Assembly (NCBI GenBank): GCA_026002025.1
Contig: BOAU01000089.1
Span: 1-7,703 of the forward strand
Source of the DNA: Spirochaetia bacterium
GTDB taxonomy: Bacteria > Spirochaetota > Spirochaetia > Treponematales > Breznakiellaceae
Length of the DNA: 7,703 nucleotides
Direction of reading: 5' to 3'
The notes under the pieces were generated by a model, which saw only the letters and a program-made list of their open reading frames with translations, did no database searches and was not told the DNA's origin. Shown here piece by piece: positions 5,624 through 7,703 of this stretch (positions are counted from its first letter, which is position 1; each line of letters starts with the position of its first letter). The translations under genes and the position numbers were made by a program.

Positions 5624-6247
5624 CTACTCCGTTACTACCGGCACACCGCCCAAGTTATTTTTTTCGATTCCCGCATTCATTCTGTCCTCGGCATCAAGAG
5701 CAGCCGCCCATCCGGGAGCGAGTTTTGCGACATTTGCCGCCTGGTTAATCACGGCCTTTTGTTCCGTTTTAGGCATTTCCATGACAACATACGTTGTTCC
5801 ATCAATAACATCGTAGTCAACAATGCGGGCGCCTGTGAGCGTCTGCTTGGCAAGCGCCGTATTCAACGCTTCGGTAAACGCCAATTCGGCGGATGGGTCC
5901 GCTTCACTACTTGCCGCATAATCCCGAATCATACTTGAAGTCACCGCTTGCAACTGTCGCGCAAGATCACCACGGGCAAGAACTTCCGCCCGTTGTTTTG
6001 CCAAACCCATGTCACGAAGCCGGGAAGAAGCGACTGCGATCAATGAATCTTCGGGAGGATTCCTGATTGCCTGCTTTACAAAATCAGGAACGTTGCCTTG
6101 TATCGCCCGCTCCTGGCGTACCGGGACAGACGAGCCTGACGAAGCAGACGCCGTCCCCGAAGACGAACCTGCGGCAGGCGCTGTTGAACACCCCACAAGA
6201 CCTGCGGCGAGTATTCCCGCCATCACAAAACTGAAAATGTTTTTCAT
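5624..6247 (-). CDS. LPP20-like lipoprotein (first gene of the row)
   Basis: A 207-residue lipoprotein with signal peptide MKNIFSFVMAGILAAGLVGC, lipobox LVGC and Cys20, followed by a serine/glycine/alanine-rich tether (21-42). The folded part has the LPP20 plan: VPDFVKQAIRNPPEDSLIAVASS (53-75), then the long alanine/arginine-rich helix AKQRAEVLARGDLARQLQAV (83-102), a second helix around AELAFTEALNTALAKQ, and the strands RIVDYDVIDGTTYVVMEMPK (141-160). AGGAGA stands four bases before the ATG. It is the first of three lipoprotein genes on this strand, with 57 bases to the next one. Family members include Helicobacter Lpp20 and Campylobacter FlgP; nothing in the sequence decides between a flagellar, envelope or other role here. 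Confidence 0.85.
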   Translation of the reverse strand: MKNIFSFVMAGILAAGLVGCSTAPAAGSSSGTASASSGSSVPVRQERAIQGNVPDFVKQAIRNPPEDSLIAVASSRLRDMGLAKQRAEVLARGDLARQLQAVTSSMIRDYAASSEADPSAELAFTEALNTALAKQTLTGARIVDYDVIDGTTYVVMEMPKTEQKAVINQAANVAKLAPGWAAALDAEDRMNAGIEKNNLGGVPVVTE

Positions 6248-6259
6248 ACATTCTCCTAT

Positions 6260-6278
6260 AGCCGGACATTTGCCGGCT
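6260..6278 (-). promoter_or_regulatory. Hairpin directly upstream of the Shine-Dalgarno of the first lipoprotein gene
   Basis: AGCCGG (6260-6265) and CCGGCT (6273-6278) form a 6-bp GC-rich stem with a 7-base loop. It stands two bases before the AGGAGA of the downstream lipoprotein gene, so it could affect ribosome access. Confidence 0.45.
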
Positions 6279-6284
6279 TAATCT

Positions 6285-6304
6285 AAAAATGCACAAGCAT
6301 TTTT
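6285..6304 (-). terminator. Weak, symmetric terminator-like hairpin after the CAP gene
   Basis: AAAAATGC (6285-6292) and GCATTTTT (6297-6304) form an 8-bp stem with a 4-base loop, and each strand has its own T-run. It lies about 50 bases after the CAP-gene stop. The stem has only two GC pairs, so any termination would be weak; it may also act as part of the lipoprotein leader. Confidence 0.35.
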
Positions 6305-6314
6305 TTATAATTCA

Positions 6315-6332
6315 GTTTTACAAAGGTAAAAC
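6315..6332 (-). promoter_or_regulatory. Inverted repeat next to a TATAAT hexamer, possible operator or promoter region of the lipoprotein row
   Basis: GTTTTAC (6315-6321) and GTAAAAC (6326-6332) form a perfect 7-bp inverted repeat around a 4-base centre. On the minus strand it lies just downstream of a perfect TATAAT (plus bases 6335-6340), where a transcript would begin. I find no convincing -35 for this hexamer, and a second -10-like TATAAA lies at 6304-6309. Placement suggests an operator or leader element; this is inference. Confidence 0.35.
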
Positions 6333-6354
6333 AGATTATACGCTTCATACAAAG

Positions 6355-7197
6355 TCATTCCTCACTATAATCAAACGCTAAATCAAGGGTACACATATAC
6401 TTATATTGGGGATGTTCCCCAAAACCGACACCGATTTTTGAAGCATTGGGATTTAATAGTATTTTCCGGTGACCCCTGCTTTGGACTCCATCATCTATCA
6501 AAAGCTGAAGCACTATATCTATACCGGTATTGCTTCCATAACTCAAACATTCTCCACCACCAGCCTGAAATAAATTTATTTTCCCATACCTGTTTACTCT
6601 GTCCCAAAATTGGCTGCCGTCTGAACCAACATGTCCGGTTGTGTTATGGGATGCACGGTCTTTAGTATGATCCTTCGCTGCGTGTGACATACCCATAGAT
6701 GGCGTAAGTATCTGCATTGGTTCTGTATCTTGTAACGCCGCAATTAATTCATTGATAACGACTTTGCCTTCTTTCGTTCTCAACCACGTATCCCCTTTCC
6801 TTCTAATTAAGGGATCGTTCCAGGGGTTATCAATAAATGTATTTAAAAGAGGATTCAGTACGTCTTCGGCATATTTTTTTGGATCAGTTCTTACTTTATT
6901 TATTTCCAGGATTACGTCTTTTTCAATATCTGTTAAATAAGACACATTCCGGGCGGTATCTAATCCGGTTATATCCCAATCAGATGCATAGGCGCCAGGG
7001 GGTACTATCGAAAGGAGCAACAGGGCAAGGGGGAAAAGAAAAAGATACTTCCGTGCCTTGTAATTTGGTGATTTTAGTGGTAAAGTAAGGGAAGTGAGGA
7101 AATTATGTCTAATACCGAGTTGCTTTTGAAGGAAATTGAGGGGCTTCCCGCTGATTATCTGGGTGAAGTCATTGATTTTGTGGGTTATCTTAAACAT
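6355..7197 (-). CDS. Exported CAP/SCP-domain protein
   Basis: A 280-residue protein with a C-terminal CAP (cysteine-rich secretory protein, antigen 5, PR-1) domain. Residues about 50-71 form a Sec signal: a KARK n-region, YLFLFPLALLLLSIVPPG, cleavage probably after AYA71. The CAP domain (about 88-275) shows ILEINKVRTDPKKYAEDVL, MGMSHAAKDHTKD, HNTTGHVGSDGSQFWDRVNRYG, AGGGECLSYG (Glu216, equivalent to the GEN-type motif) and SRGHRKILLNPNASKIGVGFG (His243), so the cavity His/Glu residues are present. Bacterial CAP proteins are usually secreted, with unsettled roles. The only ATG before the signal peptide is at 7197, with GGGGAGG four bases upstream, but it leaves an odd 47-residue n-region antisense to the antitoxin gene. 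The true start is therefore uncertain. The gene is visibly more AT-rich than its neighbours, which may indicate transfer. Confidence 0.83.
   Translation of the reverse strand: MFKITHKINDFTQIISGKPLNFLQKQLGIRHNFLTSLTLPLKSPNYKARKYLFLFPLALLLLSIVPPGAYASDWDITGLDTARNVSYLTDIEKDVILEINKVRTDPKKYAEDVLNPLLNTFIDNPWNDPLIRRKGDTWLRTKEGKVVINELIAALQDTEPMQILTPSMGMSHAAKDHTKDRASHNTTGHVGSDGSQFWDRVNRYGKINLFQAGGGECLSYGSNTGIDIVLQLLIDDGVQSRGHRKILLNPNASKIGVGFGEHPQYKYMCTLDLAFDYSEE
7058..7086 (+). promoter_or_regulatory. Candidate promoter of the toxin-antitoxin operon
   Basis: TTGTAA (7058-7063), a 17-base spacer and TAAAGT (7081-7086), each four of six matches to consensus. The predicted start is about base 7093, giving a 12-base leader that includes GAGGA ahead of the antitoxin ATG. 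The region lies wholly within the N-terminal part of the opposing CAP gene. Confidence 0.3.
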
Positions 7198-7359
7198 AAA
7201 GCCTCCCCGATGGTAAAAATGTCCAAGGATGACGGCGCCGTAGCATGGGTCAATCCGCTAAAAGGCAGGGCGAAGGCTTTGGGGTCAAAACTTACCCTTG
7301 ATCGCTTTATGGAAATGCAGGAAGCGGATAAAAAGCTGGAATTGGACCTTGAGCCATGA
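7105..7359 (+). CDS. DUF2281-type (VapB-like) antitoxin
   Basis: An 84-residue protein. Residues 1-32 (TELLLKEIEGLPADYLGEVIDFVGYLKHK) match the short helical DUF2281 pattern, common in antitoxins paired with PIN toxins. The C-terminal part (WVNPLKGRAKALGSKLTLDRFMEMQ) is polar and probably wraps the toxin, ending in an acidic tail. AGGA at 7097-7100 stands four bases before the ATG. Its TGA overlaps the ATG of the downstream PIN gene as ATGA, so the pair is translationally coupled. Antitoxins of this type neutralise the toxin and often repress their own promoter. Its first 93 bases are antisense to the predicted N-terminus of the CAP gene. Confidence 0.83.
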   Translation: MSNTELLLKEIEGLPADYLGEVIDFVGYLKHKASPMVKMSKDDGAVAWVNPLKGRAKALGSKLTLDRFMEMQEADKKLELDLEP

Positions 7360-7703
7360 CCTATGTCCTGGACGCCTGCGCGCTTATCGCCCTGCTTAAT
7401 GAAGAAGAAGGGAAGGATAAAATTGACGACCTTTTCAAGCAAGCTAACGCTGGGGAAATAACCCTCTGCATGAGCATTATCAATTTCCTTGAAGTTTATT
7501 ATGGATTTATCGGGGCCGATGGTCCGGACCGCGCCAATGAAATTCTTGCGCCTATAATTGATATTATTTCTCAACCTGTGTATCGGGAAGCCGTCCGCTT
7601 CAAGAGTATGTACAACGGTTTGAAAACCAAAATTGCGCTTTCCCTTGCGGATGCCATCGGGCTTGCCACCACCCTTGATATGAAAGGCGTTTTTATCACT
7701 GCT
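7356..7703 (+). CDS. PIN-domain toxin, VapC-like (partial, 3' end off the right edge)
   Basis: An open frame of 116 codons with no stop before the edge. It begins MTYVLDACALIALLNEEEG, with the first PIN acidic residue Asp6, then Glu46 in INFLEVYYG and Asp99 in SLADAIGLATTL. The closing GVFITA strand is where the final acidic residue normally follows, just past the window. PIN-domain VapC toxins are Mg-dependent ribonucleases, often cutting tRNA or rRNA and held inactive by the cognate antitoxin. The ATGA overlap with the DUF2281 gene supports a toxin-antitoxin pair. The catalytic residues visible so far are intact, so the toxin is probably functional; its RNA target cannot be read from this sequence. 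Confidence 0.88.
   Translation, partial: MTYVLDACALIALLNEEEGKDKIDDLFKQANAGEITLCMSIINFLEVYYGFIGADGPDRANEILAPIIDIISQPVYREAVRFKSMYNGLKTKIALSLADAIGLATTLDMKGVFITA

Noticed and set aside
5582..5938. Plus-strand open frame opposite the first lipoprotein gene
   Set aside because: It is antisense to a gene with a clear signal peptide and Shine-Dalgarno, and shows no family pattern.
6438..6665. Plus-strand open frame opposite the CAP domain
   Set aside because: The minus-strand CAP motifs account for the region; the shadow has no Shine-Dalgarno or domain.
7185..7574. Minus-strand open frame opposite the toxin-antitoxin pair
   Set aside because: It spans two coupled plus-strand genes with intact PIN and DUF2281 motifs; the antisense frame has no family features.
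1..7703. CRISPR array, insertion sequence, tRNA or rRNA gene
   Set aside because: No regularly spaced repeats, no transposase motif or terminal inverted repeats, and no tRNA- or rRNA-like segment were seen on either strand.

Overview
The window looks like a spirochaete chromosome segment, probably a Treponema-type organism. I infer this from its lipoprotein style (FFSC and AAGC lipoboxes, LPP20-like families), a MurG with an HESD…SPGLATK motif, and the mix of a selenium-dependent molybdenum hydroxylase maturation set with a PIN/DUF2281 toxin-antitoxin pair. No rRNA or marker gene fixes the taxon, so this is an inference. GC content is visibly high in the left half, intermediate in the lipoprotein block and low in the CAP-domain gene.

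Layout. (1) Bases 1-665, minus strand: the N-terminal two thirds of murG, running off the left edge at its GGSQGA motif. (2) Bases 716-3703: accessory genes for a selenium-dependent molybdenum hydroxylase. mocA/ygfJ (cytidylyltransferase-like) and a YheO-type PAS/HTH regulator form a plus-strand operon. yqeB lies on the minus strand, overlapping the regulator tail to tail. yqeC is divergent from yqeB across a 19-base gap. No hydroxylase, selD or selenium-transfer gene is in view. (3) Bases 3713-6247, minus strand: an operon-like row of three lipoproteins, all apparently built from LPP20-like modules. (4) Bases 6260-6340: a leader or intergenic zone with three consecutive small hairpins. (5) Bases 6355-7197, minus strand: an exported CAP/SCP-domain protein whose predicted start lies inside the neighbouring antitoxin gene. 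(6) Bases 7105-7703, plus strand: a DUF2281-type antitoxin and a PIN toxin (VapBC-like), the toxin cut by the right edge.

How the parts work together. mocA, yqeB and yqeC probably mature or supply the molybdenum cofactor and labile selenium of a hydroxylase encoded elsewhere, with the YheO-type protein as a local sensor-regulator. mocA, yqeB and yqeC lack a well-spaced Shine-Dalgarno sequence and have a -10-like hexamer placed so that transcription would begin at or within one base of the start codon, which suggests leaderless mRNAs. The three lipoproteins probably act together at an envelope surface. The best candidates for unusual biology are the possible leaderless/bidirectional promoter arrangement of the Mo cluster, the multi-module LPP20-like operon, and the head-to-head overlap of the CAP gene with the toxin-antitoxin operon.
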